A DNA stretch of 64,000 nt from Batkoa obscura (Eukaryota > Entomophthoromycota > Entomophthoromycetes > Entomophthorales > Batkoaceae), in contig JASVEC010000031.1 of assembly GCA_030770535.1 (NCBI GenBank), positions 418,800 through 482,799 on the forward strand. Direction: 5' to 3'. Positions 1 through 11,739 of the stretch are shown piece after piece. Made by a program: the position numbers and the translations under genes. Below the pieces are notes generated by a model that worked only from the letters and a program-made list of their open reading frames with translations, was not told the DNA's origin and searched no databases. The first letter of the stretch is position 1. Each line of letters starts with the position of its first letter.

Positions 1-2850
1 ATTACCCAATAGGTTGTACAGATCATCATCTATGGGGGTGGCTAGACAGATCCTGGGTAACCTACTAAGCCCATCTGCATTTTGGTGATCTTTACCTGGC
101 TTATATACTATATCAAAACTATACGATTGTAGTTTTAGAGCCCACCTAGCTAGACGTCCTTCAGGATTAGTGATTGAATATAACCACTTTAGGGAAACAT
201 GGTCGGTAATAACAGTAAAGTGAGTGCCATAGATATACGGTCTAAATGCCTTTATAGCATGAATAATTGCAAGGCATTCCTTCTCTGTCGTAGTGTAATT
301 CCTCTCATGCTTCGATAAGGTTCTAGAGGTATAAGCTATTGGATGCTCGCAGTTGTCATCATCCAGTTGACTTAAAACACCTCCAACTGCCGTTAGGCTA
401 GCGTCGGTATGCAGGGAGAAGGGCTTTGAGAAATTTGGAAACATCAACACTGGGGCGTTAAGCAGCTTATCGCGAAGTTCTTCAAAGGCTTGTTGGTGTT
501 CTTCTTTCCATTGAAACTTGACTTCTTTCTTTAACAATTGGAATAGTGGAGTGGCTAAGTTCGAAAAATCTTTTATAAATCTTCGGTAGTAATTCATTAG
601 TCCGAGGAATACTTGTACTTCTCTCATCGTAGTTGGGGGGAAAAGCTCTTTTACTGCATCTAATTTATTAGGAATAGGAGCTAAACCTTTGTCAGAGACC
701 TTGTAGCCTAAAAATTCCAGACTAGTTTGGAAAAATGAGCATTTTTTTGGCTTTAACTTTAAGTTAGCTTGGCGAAGACGTTCGAATACTGCTTTAAGGT
801 GATTTAGGTGATCCACGAAAGTCTTCGAGAACACATTCAAGTCGTCTAAGTAAATTAGTACACATGAGAGCTTAAGATCACCTAGTGTATTATCCATAAG
901 ACGTTGGAATGTAGCAGGAGCGTTTGAAAGGCCTTGTGGCATCCTCGTTGGTTGAAATAGTCCTTCGGAAGTAATCAAAGCGCATTTCTCTTGGTCTTCC
1001 GGATCCATTTCTACCTGCCAGTATCCTGAGATTAGATCCATTGCTGAAAAGTATTTTGCACCTTGTAAGCGGTCAACAGCATCATCTATTCTGGGTAGTG
1101 GATATACATCCTTCTTTGTGATTTTGTTGAGTTTCCTATAGTCCATAACTACTCTATTAGTTCCATCTTTTTTCTTAACAATCATAAGGGGAGAGGCCCA
1201 TGGACTATTTGAAGGGATAATCAAACCTAATCTTAAAAGTTTTTGGACTTCTTCTCGTTCTGCCTTAAGTTCAGACTGAGATTTACGATATGCTTTAGTT
1301 GCAACAGGTAGTGAATCACATGTATATACTTTATGTTTAGTATTGCGGGCACAGCCAATATCTTCTTCTGAAGTTGCAAAGACGTCTTTATATTCTTCCA
1401 GCAATTTATAAAATTGAAGTTGTTCATCTGGGTTTAGATGTTTAATAGTGTCTTTCTCAACAAACAGGGTTTGGTTATTAGGGGCTTCTTCATAAATTTG
1501 GAATTCTTCTAGTGTTGCAAATTTACTGAAAGTATTAATCACAATGTTATTTTCTACGTGGATTGTACCAACCTGTTGACCTCTAGAGATTTTGATATCT
1601 TTTTCGGTAATGTTGGCAAGCAGTAGTTTTATAGTCTCATTCATGTTATTACCTAAAATCCCGGGCATAGTTAGAGGTTCTAATCTTGAAACACTTTCTA
1701 TACTGTATATAGATAGATGGAACTCCTTAGGTACCCATAATGAGATTTCGGTGTCTAGTACTACCTGTGATTTAGGCGGTATTAGTAAGTTCTTAGGGGA
1801 AATAATGGGGATTCCAGACTGCTTATATGCTATATCTGGATATTGATAAATCACAGATTCTAATCCGCAGAGAGTAACGTCAACTGATTTATTGTTAGTC
1901 CGATAGCTCATTATACGACAGTCAGGAGTTTTGTTGCTTATGTTGTTAATGGTTAGGTTCCTTGGCTTATTGTAGTACATTGGAATGGATTGATCTAATA
2001 CTTTTAAGATATTTTGATCGTACAATAATTGGCAACCATGTTTCACAAAGAATTCGGTGCCTAGGAGGAAGTCGTAACCTTCGCTTTCCAACACTATCGC
2101 TGGAAAGGCTAAAGTTAGCTTTCCAAACTTAATAGGGATTGATGAGTATGCTCCTAGTGCCGTGACGGTTCCGGTTCCGGCTGTACCGAAGGTGTCCGAA
2201 CAATCTATATCCGGTTTAAAGGGTAATCGTTTTACCAGACGACTCGATATGAAATTGATGGGAGCTCCGCTATCTAATATTATACGCACATTTTTTTTGT
2301 AAATCGACGCATTAATGTAAGTACAATCGGTGGAGTTGGCTTTGGCATCGAGGTTTACTAAGAGGATCTGTTTATTTGGATTCTGATATTCTCTAATGAT
2401 GTTTCTAAATGCAATTGCTAAGTCTGATTCTCCAGTTAGGATTTTGTCTAGAGGAATTGGGATGGTAACATTAGTTAACCACTGGTGTGTATTATCTAGT
2501 TCACTTTGTGTAAGGGACAGTTTGGATAAATCGGATAATTGTGAAATGTAAGGTTTAGCAATTTCATTTATCAAGGCAGAATCAGGGGCATTGATAGAGT
2601 TATCAGGTGACTTATCAATTCGACGTGGAATGACTTTAGGAATTTCAACGACGGGAACCTTTTTCTTCTTGGGTCTGCCACGAATTTTGGAAGGTAGTGC
2701 TAGGATGAGGGTAGAGGGGTCAAATTTTGAAAGCGTGTTAATTTCGAAGTCTAATTCAGTGCTTTCATCTGGATCAGGAGGAATTTTTGATTTCGTGGAA
2801 GGGGGATCCTCATTTACCCTCCCACTTAGAAGTTTTTTGACTCGCTGTTG
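1..2850 (-). CDS. Pol region: aspartic protease, reverse transcriptase, RNase H (partial)
   Basis: Translation of the minus strand gives, in order: a Lys/Pro-rich spacer, a retroviral-type aspartic protease with DSGAP (about 2255-2270), a linker, a reverse transcriptase with MDYRKLN and the YLDD catalytic box (841-858), and an RNase H of the Ty3 type with HTDAS (about 400) and TDH (about 205). It has no obvious start of its own and overlaps the end of gag in another frame, as expected for the family. The start coordinate is the window edge. It looks whole as far as it can be seen. Confidence 0.8.
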
Positions 2851-5327
2851 GGGTCAACAAACTTTTCAGTGTCACCATCATTATAATTATAATTGAGGTG
2901 ATTAACTTGTTTATTTTTGTTAAAATGTTTACTATTGCGAACATTTTTTTCAAAGTAATATTTAAAAATACCATTTTCTGGCTTTGGTTCAATACAATTG
3001 ACGGCAATATGTCCATGTTCACCACAGTTCCAGCATCCAGTAAATACTCGAGATTTACGATGGTTGGAGTAGTGCTGTTGTGTAATGGCAAAGCAATGAA
3101 GATATTCGTTGTTGTCCGTTTCTTTATCTATATGATTAACGTATAGTTTCTTGGATTTAACTTCGCTTTTTGGACTTCCGAGGTATAGCTCTAAAATCTC
3201 TATCATCTGAGTAATATTGGTGATATTATGATGAGGGTCTAGAAAAAGACGTGCGATGTGACTTGGAAGGTTTCGTTGGAAGGCCAGGCGGAGGTCTGTA
3301 ACGCTTAACTTCCCACAGGAAATTAAAGCATTAGCACGATTTTTTACGTTTGCAATGTAATTTTCAAGTTTGCTTTCATCGTCTAGTCGTAAAGATAAAA
3401 GGGCTGCCTTTTTTGCTTCCATTTTTACATCGGAATCATAGTGATCTATGAATGCCTTTTTAAAAGAGTTCCAGTTACTGCGTAAGTCATCAGGTAGGGT
3501 CATACACCAGGAAAGCTCGTTTGTTTGAAGCTGACCTAAGAGACATTGAGGGCGACACTCGTAGGTCCAATTGTTGGCATCAAGATGAACTTCTAGCGCT
3601 TTGATGAAAGTAGTAGCAGTGATTTCATTTGGATTGAATAGGAGACTAAAATTAAACTTGGTATTAACGGGTTGGGAGCTTCTCGGATAATTGTGGGGGT
3701 ATGTTGAGAAGCTATGCGGGTTTAGATTGTTACCAGAAGGTCCAGGATGGCCATAATAGGCGTCATGATTATTATGTGATATACCATAGTTATTTTGAAC
3801 AGGAATCCGCTCGGGTTGTACGTAGTGAGATGAAGATTGCTCATAGGGTACATGTTGAGTGATTTTTGGAGCAATATATGGCAACTTGTTTTTGTTACTA
3901 TTGTTAAAAGGATTGTCCAGGTTAACTTCAGCATAGGGTTGTACATGAGATCTTATTGGCTCAGCATTAGATCCTGTAGCAGGGTTTCTTGAGTAAATAC
4001 CATCAGTAGGTGCAGTGGTCATTCTAGGAAGTAATTGAGGTGGACTTTCTCCTTTCTTGGGTTGATCATCCGGTTGTACCAAGTGAATAGAACCACGATA
4101 CTTAGGGTTCATTTGATATTCAGTGTCAAGAATAGATTCTGTGGTACCATCACCTAGATCATACATATTATATCTCGGAACATCTCTATAAGTCGAGAGT
4201 CTGGAGTGAGGTGCTGAAACAGCGATACGTTCCTTTCTACAATTACAAGAAGATGCCTTGATTTGGCTGGTATTGGAAGCTACCTTAGTTTGAAGAATAA
4301 TAAGCTCTTCCTTGGTACTCTGTATATTACGCGAAATTTCTTCCCAGTCAGCCGCTGACTGCTCTTTATCTAATCTAATTTGTTCCTTCAAATTATTATT
4401 GGAAGTGATGAGCTGGCTAATGGTGGTCACTTGTTGAGTCAGTTGTACATTACAAGCAGCTAAATCTTGTTCTAAAGCCAAGATTCTGGCATCTTTGGCT
4501 GATGCAGACGCAGGGGATTGCTCAACATAGGATAAACGATGATTATACTCGGTGAATCTAGTCATCAACGATCTATTAAGTTCTGCAAAAGTGATTTTCA
4601 CTTTTCCGTCGATATCTGAGATCCTTTGAGCAGTATGGTCATTGATCTCAGTGAGGGAAAGGTTGATCTCGTCAGAGATCTTAATGAGTTCGGAATGTAA
4701 GGCAGTATCAAGCTGATGCAATTCAGCCTTGAAGTCTCCTACTTCTCTTGCCAAATCTCTATATACTTCATAACTAACAGTATCATTGAGCCTTTGGTTG
4801 AATTCATTAAACTTACTGGTATGGAATTCATTTGATGGGGTGATGACATCATTGTTTTGGTTGATGACCATGGAGAGATTATTAACCGTACCTAGAAGCG
4901 AGCTTAAAGAGGTAGACAATTCATTATTGTGAGTTGAGAGACGGTTGAGTTCACCAACCATCTGGATGAGTTTGTTGTGCAAGAACTCTACTAAATATTG
5001 TTGAACGTGGGAAAGGGTAGGTACCGTTTGGTACTGAGCACGAAAAGTAATTTGGGTACTGGAGCTACTACTTTGGTATTGTCTCCAAGCAGAGAGATCA
5101 CCATTAAGAACGTGCATAGGAACAGCTCCATAGGTAACGACCGAGCTTACAACATGAGGAGGTAGGGCAGCTTGATTTAAAGCAGCAGTGTCTATTTCTG
5201 GGGTCAGAACACTAGCTTCTTCTTCATCACTACTACCCATGTCATATTCAGTGATAGTCAATTGTTGACGGTTATCAAGGAGATATCTTGAGTCAGCAAA
5301 ATAGGGTATGAGGCTATTGTTGATCAT
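2826..5327 (-). CDS. Gag polyprotein of Gypsy element
   Basis: 833 aa. The N-terminal half (about residues 100-380) is rich in heptad-like Leu/Glu/Asn stretches that look like coiled coil; a Pro/Asn/Tyr-rich linker follows, then a retrotransposon-gag-like capsid domain (about 560-720) and one CCHC zinc knuckle, CWNCGEHGHIAVNC, near residue 763. It starts about 120 bp inside the LTR end. It is long for a fungal Gypsy Gag because of the coiled-coil N terminus. The pol region lies in another frame downstream; elements of this family are known to use frameshifting or read-through to reach pol. Confidence 0.85.
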   Translation of the reverse strand: MINNSLIPYFADSRYLLDNRQQLTITEYDMGSSDEEEASVLTPEIDTAALNQAALPPHVVSSVVTYGAVPMHVLNGDLSAWRQYQSSSSSTQITFRAQYQTVPTLSHVQQYLVEFLHNKLIQMVGELNRLSTHNNELSTSLSSLLGTVNNLSMVINQNNDVITPSNEFHTSKFNEFNQRLNDTVSYEVYRDLAREVGDFKAELHQLDTALHSELIKISDEINLSLTEINDHTAQRISDIDGKVKITFAELNRSLMTRFTEYNHRLSYVEQSPASASAKDARILALEQDLAACNVQLTQQVTTISQLITSNNNLKEQIRLDKEQSAADWEEISRNIQSTKEELIILQTKVASNTSQIKASSCNCRKERIAVSAPHSRLSTYRDVPRYNMYDLGDGTTESILDTEYQMNPKYRGSIHLVQPDDQPKKGESPPQLLPRMTTAPTDGIYSRNPATGSNAEPIRSHVQPYAEVNLDNPFNNSNKNKLPYIAPKITQHVPYEQSSSHYVQPERIPVQNNYGISHNNHDAYYGHPGPSGNNLNPHSFSTYPHNYPRSSQPVNTKFNFSLLFNPNEITATTFIKALEVHLDANNWTYECRPQCLLGQLQTNELSWCMTLPDDLRSNWNSFKKAFIDHYDSDVKMEAKKAALLSLRLDDESKLENYIANVKNRANALISCGKLSVTDLRLAFQRNLPSHIARLFLDPHHNITNITQMIEILELYLGSPKSEVKSKKLYVNHIDKETDNNEYLHCFAITQQHYSNHRKSRVFTGCWNCGEHGHIAVNCIEPKPENGIFKYYFEKNVRNSKHFNKNKQVNHLNYNYNDGDTEKFVDPNSESKNF

Positions 5328-5430
5328 AGTCTGTGAATTAAGGGGATTGGAGGGTTGGGGTGGTTACGCGGTAAGAACCGTAAAGGAAAGGCTATAAAGG
5401 CTACCTAGTGTAGTTATAGGAGCTTTCCCA

Positions 5431-5443
5431 GCTATGAGCGCCA
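5431..5443 (-). other. candidate tRNA primer-binding site
   Basis: Two bases inside the LTR end the minus strand reads TGGCGCTCATAGC, so a tRNA ending in GCTATGAGCGCCA could prime. The TGG start and its position fit a PBS. The primer tRNA is not identified; it is not the usual initiator-Met 3' end as I remember it. Confidence 0.5.
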
Positions 5444-5445
5444 AG

Positions 5446-5913
5446 TGTGAAAGTTGATACTTAGTGGCCGAAGTTAAAAGCTACTCTTGCTTAATTAACT
5501 TGCCTTGAGTCGAAGGGTCTTAGTTTATATAACTAAGGTAGACTTAACTTAATAGAAATAGTATGTAGTAAGCTACAAATTATGTAAAACAAATACAATG
5601 GAAGATACTACTATAAAATCTATATCAGATGTTGTCAGAAAGACTTAGTGACTTTATTAATGATACGTTATCAGGGAGTAATCCAATTAAAAAAAAACCT
5701 GGAGTTATCATATTGAAGAATCTCTTTTATACTCCAATAAATATGGATATTAATACGAGAGGATGTTATTCCTTGCAATATGAAGTTAGAAATTCTCGCA
5801 GCAAATCAAAATAAGGGACTCTGACTTGATTGTATTTGAACTTGAGAACACAGCAACTTAAGTGATTGTTGCGTTATAATCAATCCGAGAGCTAAATAAA
5901 GCAATATTTCACA
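5446..5913 (-). repeat. 5' long terminal repeat of the Gypsy element
   Basis: 468 bp bounded by a 7-bp inverted terminus: it begins TGTGAAA and ends TTTCACA on the plus strand, the TG..CA rule of LTRs. It directly precedes the primer-binding site and gag on the minus strand. A homologous sequence of nearly the same length at 10283-10743, in the same orientation, confirms the ends. Confidence 0.85.
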
Positions 5914-6266
5914 CTACTTTTAAATTATTTTTAAATTTAATTTCATCTATAAGTAGTAACTAGTGTTTAAGAAAAATTCAAATTAAATTAAATTTTACAT
6001 AACTTTAAGTTAACCAAGTTTATTAATAACAAGTATTTAAAAATAAAAGTATGATTTCTTTAATAAAAATATAAAACATAGTATAAAATGGAATTAACAG
6101 ATTAAAAGAAAATAGAAAGTTAATAGTATTTTAAGTTAATAATTATTGTTATAAATATTAAACTATCTTATTGAATGATTTAATGGAACTTGTATTGATA
6201 AATATTCATTTTTATGGTTAAATATTAATACCTCTATTTTTTCTATTAATTAAAGGAGAAGTATAT

Positions 6267-6365
6267 GGGGATGTTTTTCTTAGTTTAATTACTTTTTCTA
6301 TCTTTTAAACATTATTTGAGTGGAAAGACTGTTAGTAAAATTCTTAAACATAAAAACACATCATC
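6267..6365 (+). mobile_element. MITE copy, diverged
   Basis: Member of the ~98-bp family with GGGGATG..CATCATC ends and the core ATTTGAGTGG followed by GTTAGTAAAATTC. Flanks ATAT / ATGA, so the duplication has decayed. Plus is defined as the orientation that has the GACTTCATTA-type left half. Confidence 0.75.
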
Positions 6366-6974
6366 ATGAACAAAAAAACATGAGAAAAACAATGTTAATT
6401 ATAATAACTTTGAAAGATCATTTCTGTCATCGGATAGTCCTTAATTTATTAAAATAAAAGGGATTAAATAAGTTAAACAAGGGATTAAGATTAAAAAAGG
6501 GATTCCAATGATTAAGTAATTGTCATTAGAAAATTGAAATCATCTTTTTGAAAAATGTTTCAAACTTTGAGATTGAACATCTGTAAACAAAAACTTAACA
6601 AAAAGGTAAAAATAACTAGTATTTTGTTAAGTTTTTAGTAAGTTTTAGCTATTTTTTAAAAATGACGTAAAAGGAATTATTGAAAGCAGTCACACAAATT
6701 TTTTTAACAACCAAACTTAAGAATCGAAATAACTAGTTTTTAGTTTGATTACCCCTTAAAAATAATAACATTGATTTACTTAATTTGGCCATTTTGTTTG
6801 ACATTTTCATTTCAAATTTTGGTTCATTTTTACTTTGTAAAATCATCCGACTAAAATAAGAGCCTCTTTTTGATGATTTTAGTAGTTATTTTTGATCATT
6901 CTAAATACTCATGAACAAAATAAGTGGGGAAGTTATTGTTGTCCCATGTCATTGAACAAATTTAAAGGAGTTTC

Positions 6975-7046
<72 letters not shown>
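6975..7046. repeat. (TAT)n microsatellite, about 24 units
   Basis: Uninterrupted trinucleotide run of about 72 bp ending just before CATTATC. Confidence 0.95.
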
Positions 7047-7576
7047 CATTATCTAATACTCCGTGAAATTTTATATCACTATAAATGAAAATAAAAATAA
7101 AAATAAATCGAAAATTGAGAAATACACATATGGAAGTTTCCCCCCCTTATCTCCATGTTTTATTATTTCTTTATAAAAAAAATCAAAATAAATAGTATTA
7201 CTACTTATTTAGATAAATACGGTAGTAGAATCTAATAATTTAAAGTATTAATAAAAAAAGTTTTAACTTATTATTATTATTATTATTTAACTAAATATAA
7301 CTAATTAATTAATTTATTAAAAAAAGTAAAGAACTTAGTCTAATTGAAGTTAAAATATCAAACTAAATGCATTTAAATGATTTAAATTATACATCACAAG
7401 ATAGTAAATAATAAATAAGAATAAATAATATTTAGCGGATAAATTGAATAAGTTGTTGATCATAATATACTCATTCAAGGACAAACTAAAAAAAGTATAA
7501 ATAGAAAGAATATTGTAATTCAACTTTAATAAAAAATAAAATAACAAATATAAATAAATAAACAAAATAATAAAAC

Positions 7577-9670
7577 ATGATAAGTTGGACCAATTCTTGG
7601 TTAAATGCCTTTTTCACTTCCAATCCCACTACAAGGGAACATAAAGAACGTCCAAAATCTACTTTTGAGGGTAAAGATTTAGCAGAAATTAATGAAATGA
7701 TAACCAATGGAGTAGATTTATTTTTAGGACAACCTAAATTTGAAGTTAAACAACATCCAATTAAAGCAAACAATATTAATATAAATAATAATATCAATAT
7801 ACCAAAACATACTAATCGATGGTGGCAAAATTTAATATTAAATCAAGGAACCGGATATTTACCTTTATATCCTTATATTATTCAATGTAATGATACTGGA
7901 TTAATTATTTGTTATCCTGCTAAAGTAACTAATAATGATTATGTTATATCACCATTTGTTGCTAATTGGCAATTAAGTTTAGATAATAATCAAAAAATGA
8001 CAAGAAAAATTAGTTCAATTGACGATTTATCAGTAACATTAAATTGGGATAATCAATTAACAGCTTATTTAATAAGATCATGTCCATATATTACATTAAA
8101 TGTTAATAATAGTAAAGTTAAGTTCAAAACTATTCATGCTATATTATCAGTTAAAATTGAAAATCAACGATGTTTAATTCAATTAAATAATGGACAATTA
8201 TGGGCATTTTATACAAATAATAATAATATGGCTTATACAAATACATTAAATGAAATTCAAATGAATATTAATTATACAGGTATATTAAGAATTGTATTAA
8301 TTCCAGAGCCATTTGATAATAATTTAAAAGTAATTGATCAATTTTATACTAGTTATCCAATAGGGGGTATAGTTAATTATGAATTTCCAACATCAAATCA
8401 AGCTTATTTACATTTTAATTTTAAAAAAGGTGGAAGTAATTTACCCTTATTGATGTTAGCATTACCTCATCATATAGATTGTATGATTAATCCAAGTAGT
8501 AATAATTTAATTGGGTATAATTGTTTAAAAGGCAATTTAACTGCAATTATATCTGATCAATGGACATTATATGAAGAATTAAATAATCAAATTCAGTGGT
8601 TTTCTAATAATCCATTAAATAATAATTATATCAATTCAATAACAAATGCATTATTACAGGATATTAATATTGAAATTGATTCAAATATAAAAGATCCTTA
8701 TTTCTTTGGTAAGGGATTAGCTAAAATAGCAAGATTATGTTTAATTGCAGAATCTGTTAATAAAAAGGAATTGATTTCTAATTTATTAATTAAAATTAAA
8801 AAATATATTGAACCTTGGTTAAGTGGAAATAATGAGAATAAATTTATTTATGATAATTATTGGGGTGGAATATTAACAATTAATGGATATGATGATTCGG
8901 GTGCTGATTTTGGTAATGGAAATTATAATGATCATCATTTTCATTACGGTTATTTTTTATATGCTTGTGCAATAATTGGTAAGTATGATCCAGGATGGGT
9001 AATTTGGTGGCGAGAGCCAATTCAAGTATTAATTCGAGATTTTGCATCTCCATCTAAAAATGATATATATTTTCCTCAATTTCGATATAAAGATTGGTTT
9101 GATGGTCATTCTTGGGCATCTGGATTATTTGAATTTGGTGATGGTAAAAATCAAGAGTCAACAAGTGAATCTGTTAATGCTTATTATTCCATGTATTTAA
9201 TTGCTATTATATTACAAAATAATGATTTAATTAATATATCAAATTTATTATTAACAAGTGAAATAAGATCAAGTAAAAAATATTGGCATATGACAAATAA
9301 TACTTCAGTTTATCCAGTTCCATTTAAAAATAATAAAACAGTTGGTGTATTATGGAACACAAAGGTAGATTATGCTACTTGGTTTGGTAAAAACGTTGAA
9401 TTTATACATTGTATTCAAATGTTACCATTTACTCCCATTTCCCATTTATTATTAGATAAACAATGGGTACAAGAATGTTATCCTATATTATCTACTGCTT
9501 TAACTAGACAAGATCCTCCACTTTCTGAAGGTTGGAAAACATTTTTATTTATGGCTCAAGCTGTATTTGATAAAGAGAAAGCTGTTGTTAATTTTAATAA
9601 TTCAAATAAGGGAATGGATGATGGGAATACTTTAAGTAATACTTTATATTGGTTTGCTACTCAACAATGA
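7577..9670 (+). CDS. GH81 endo-1,3-beta-glucanase (ENG-type)
   Basis: 697-aa glycoside hydrolase family 81 enzyme, which cuts beta-1,3-glucan inside the chain (fungal wall remodelling or cell separation). Family landmarks: TNRWWQNL near residue 74, DHHFHYGYF near 451, and the catalytic block DGHSWASGLFEFGDG near 509 followed by NQESTSES, which holds the conserved Glu residues. No signal peptide is visible at the start (MISWTNSWLNAFF), so it may be cytosolic like yeast Eng2 rather than Eng1. Single exon, full family length, strongly biased to AT-rich codons. A broken paralogue with the same N terminus lies on the minus strand at 32247-34178. Confidence 0.92.
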   Translation: MISWTNSWLNAFFTSNPTTREHKERPKSTFEGKDLAEINEMITNGVDLFLGQPKFEVKQHPIKANNININNNINIPKHTNRWWQNLILNQGTGYLPLYPYIIQCNDTGLIICYPAKVTNNDYVISPFVANWQLSLDNNQKMTRKISSIDDLSVTLNWDNQLTAYLIRSCPYITLNVNNSKVKFKTIHAILSVKIENQRCLIQLNNGQLWAFYTNNNNMAYTNTLNEIQMNINYTGILRIVLIPEPFDNNLKVIDQFYTSYPIGGIVNYEFPTSNQAYLHFNFKKGGSNLPLLMLALPHHIDCMINPSSNNLIGYNCLKGNLTAIISDQWTLYEELNNQIQWFSNNPLNNNYINSITNALLQDINIEIDSNIKDPYFFGKGLAKIARLCLIAESVNKKELISNLLIKIKKYIEPWLSGNNENKFIYDNYWGGILTINGYDDSGADFGNGNYNDHHFHYGYFLYACAIIGKYDPGWVIWWREPIQVLIRDFASPSKNDIYFPQFRYKDWFDGHSWASGLFEFGDGKNQESTSESVNAYYSMYLIAIILQNNDLINISNLLLTSEIRSSKKYWHMTNNTSVYPVPFKNNKTVGVLWNTKVDYATWFGKNVEFIHCIQMLPFTPISHLLLDKQWVQECYPILSTALTRQDPPLSEGWKTFLFMAQAVFDKEKAVVNFNNSNKGMDDGNTLSNTLYWFATQQ

Positions 9671-10282
9671 TTAAGTTTTTAAAGGAAGATTTATAAGATA
9701 TAAGATTGATTGTATTATTAAAATAAATATATTATTATTATTATTGATAATTTTTAATAATCTTATATCAAAGATATAGTAATGGCATTCTTAATTCTAT
9801 AATTATATTATAGAGTATAATACTTAATATTATTTTAAATTTAACAAATATTAAAAGGTATTAAATTATATAATTCAATGTCTGATAATAATATTTTAGA
9901 AAAAAAAAATCAAAAGTTCATTGTATTTTGATTCTTAAATACAATGCTAACAAAAGTTGTATTAAAAATTGAAAGACTAAACTTTAGATACTTATTGCTT
10001 AATGAACAATAATTAAAAAACATTCTTTTTTCTCCTTTAATAATATCATATTAATATATATATAAGGTGCCAATTTTACAAGTTTTATATACAATTAGTT
10101 ATCTTATAATAGCATTATTTAAAATTCATATTTATATTATATTATGTTATTAAATAGAATTCAAAGAAAAGACATTATTATTATTATTGTTATTATTATT
10201 CATTAAGCAATAAATATCTAAAGTTAAACATGTTAATTTTTAAAACAATTTTCATTAGTACTGTATTTCGTTCAATAAGAAT
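9671..10282. other. intergenic between GH81 and solo LTR
   Basis: No gene seen. It holds an inverted-repeat element at 9964-10241. Confidence 0.6.
9964..10241. repeat. inverted-repeat (hairpin) element, about 278 bp
   Basis: ACTTTAGATACTTATTGC at 9981-9998 is mirrored by GCAATAAATATCTAAAGT at 10207-10224; similarity extends to about 41 bp on each side (9964-10004 and 10201-10241). Unrelated to the GGGG-ended MITEs. Could be another MITE; target duplication not clear. Confidence 0.55.
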
Positions 10283-10743
10283 TGTAAAATCTGGTACTTA
10301 GTGATTGAAATCAAAAACAGCTATTGCCTGGTTGACTACACTATAAGTCCAAAGATCTCAGTTTATGTGACTAAGATAGACTTGGATTATGAAGAATAGC
10401 ACGTAATAGGTTACAAGCTATATAAGACAAATAGAATAGACAATACTAATATAAAATCTACGTAAAATACTATTAAGAAAACTTAATGGCTTTATTAAAT
10501 GTTTGAGATATCAGGGAATAATTCAGTAAAAAAGCCTGGAACTACTATACTCTGAAATCTCTTTTATACCCTGAAAAGTACAAATATCAGAATAAGATAA
10601 TATTTTTTAGGATAAAGCTAGAAATTCTCATAATAAATCAAACTAAGAATGTGGGATTGATTTTCTCTGAACTCGAGAACATAACAGCTTAGGCGATTAC
10701 TATGCTATAATTAACTATGGGGCTGAAAAACCGATATTTCACA
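10283..10743 (-). mobile_element. decayed solo LTR of the Gypsy family
   Basis: Aligns over its whole length with the LTR at 5446-5913: it begins TGTAAAA, ends TTTCACA, and shares landmarks such as ACTTAGTG near the start and AATCTCTTTTATAC in the middle. About 461 bp; no internal Gypsy sequence on either side. It abuts the decayed transposase copy beginning at 10744, whose left end is missing. Confidence 0.85.
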
Positions 10744-11065
10744 TAGGAAATAAAAACCAACAAGTAGCATTATTATCAACTATAGCTTCAGTATATTTTT
10801 TGATGAATGTAAAAGTTTTGGGTTTAATAGAAATAGAAATCAATATGATTATTCAAAAAGAAGTAATAGTAGTAATAAAATGTCAACGTTACAACCTATT
10901 ATTAAAAATACAAATAAAATTAAAGATGACCAAATTGAAACTATTACACGGAGATGTATTTTTATGTTTAAAAGTTTTACTAATAAATTTTCTGCTCAAA
11001 TAGCGCTTAAAAAAGGAAGAATAATGAAATCAAAAAAAACACTCTTATAACAATATTTACTAAAT

Positions 11066-11163
11066 GGGGCTGTTTTTTTTGGCTTCGCCACTTTTTCATT
11101 TTTTAAGTGCTATTTAAGCGGAAAATTCGTTAGTAAAATCCTTAAACATAAAAATACATCCTC
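11066..11163 (+). mobile_element. MITE copy inside decayed transposase, TSD AAAT
   Basis: Flanked by AAAT at 11062-11065 and 11164-11167. The uninterrupted sequence in the intact copy reads TACTAAATGATTC, so the empty site is known exactly and the duplication is 4 bp. Ends GGGGCTG and CATCCTC. Confidence 0.93.
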
Positions 11164-11739
11164 AAATGATTCAACTATTTCATCAAGATTTAATAAAATA
11201 ATGATAGCAAATATTTGTCAAATAATATATATATTAAATAAAAGTAGAAGAAGGATATACAGTAAATATTTTAATGATTTAAAAGATAAAACAGTAGCTA
11301 GGTCAACGTTTTTTAAATATATATTAAGTAATTTCAAAAATGCAGCAAGAAAAACGGATCTATGTAATATGTGTCCAGCATACAGTTAGAAAAAAGTTAT
11401 TCGAAAATAAAATAAATATAGCAATAAAAAACAAAGCAGAGATAAAAGAAATTTTCAATAAAGAAAAGTTATACAAATTATATAAATTTTGTATTGATAC
11501 TCAAAAAAACACATTTAATGAAACTGTTGAAAAATTAATTAATAAAAGTTGTATAATGATTTTAAATTTTAAACGAAATATGGAAATAAGAACAAGACCA
11601 CATTCAATAAATCTAGATCATTATAATAAACAAGCTATATCAGTATTAGGCTTTGGTGTTTATATTTAAAAAATGATAAATAATAGGTAAAGTTTATTTT
11701 GATTATTTATCTGAAATATTAAATCATCATTCAACATAT

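Larger units (their letters stand above)
1..5913 (-). mobile_element. Ty3/Gypsy LTR retrotransposon, 5' part, cut by window start
   Basis: Minus-strand LTR element read from 5913 downwards: LTR (5446-5913), primer-binding site candidate, gag (2826-5327), then pol with aspartic protease, reverse transcriptase and RNase H in that order. Integrase and the second LTR, if present, lie beyond position 1. The protease-RT-RNase H order with a single-knuckle Gag is that of Ty3/Gypsy (Metaviridae). In the part visible gag and pol look open, so it may be a fairly recent copy, but without the second LTR no age can be derived. A decayed solo LTR of the same family lies at 10283-10743. Confidence 0.9.
5914..7576. 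other. intergenic, AT-rich
   Basis: No gene recognised. It holds a MITE copy (6267-6365) and a long TAT microsatellite (6975-7046); the rest is AT-rich sequence upstream of the GH81 gene. Confidence 0.6.

Noticed and set aside
6975-7046. CRISPR-like periodicity
   Set aside because: Plain trinucleotide microsatellite without spacers.
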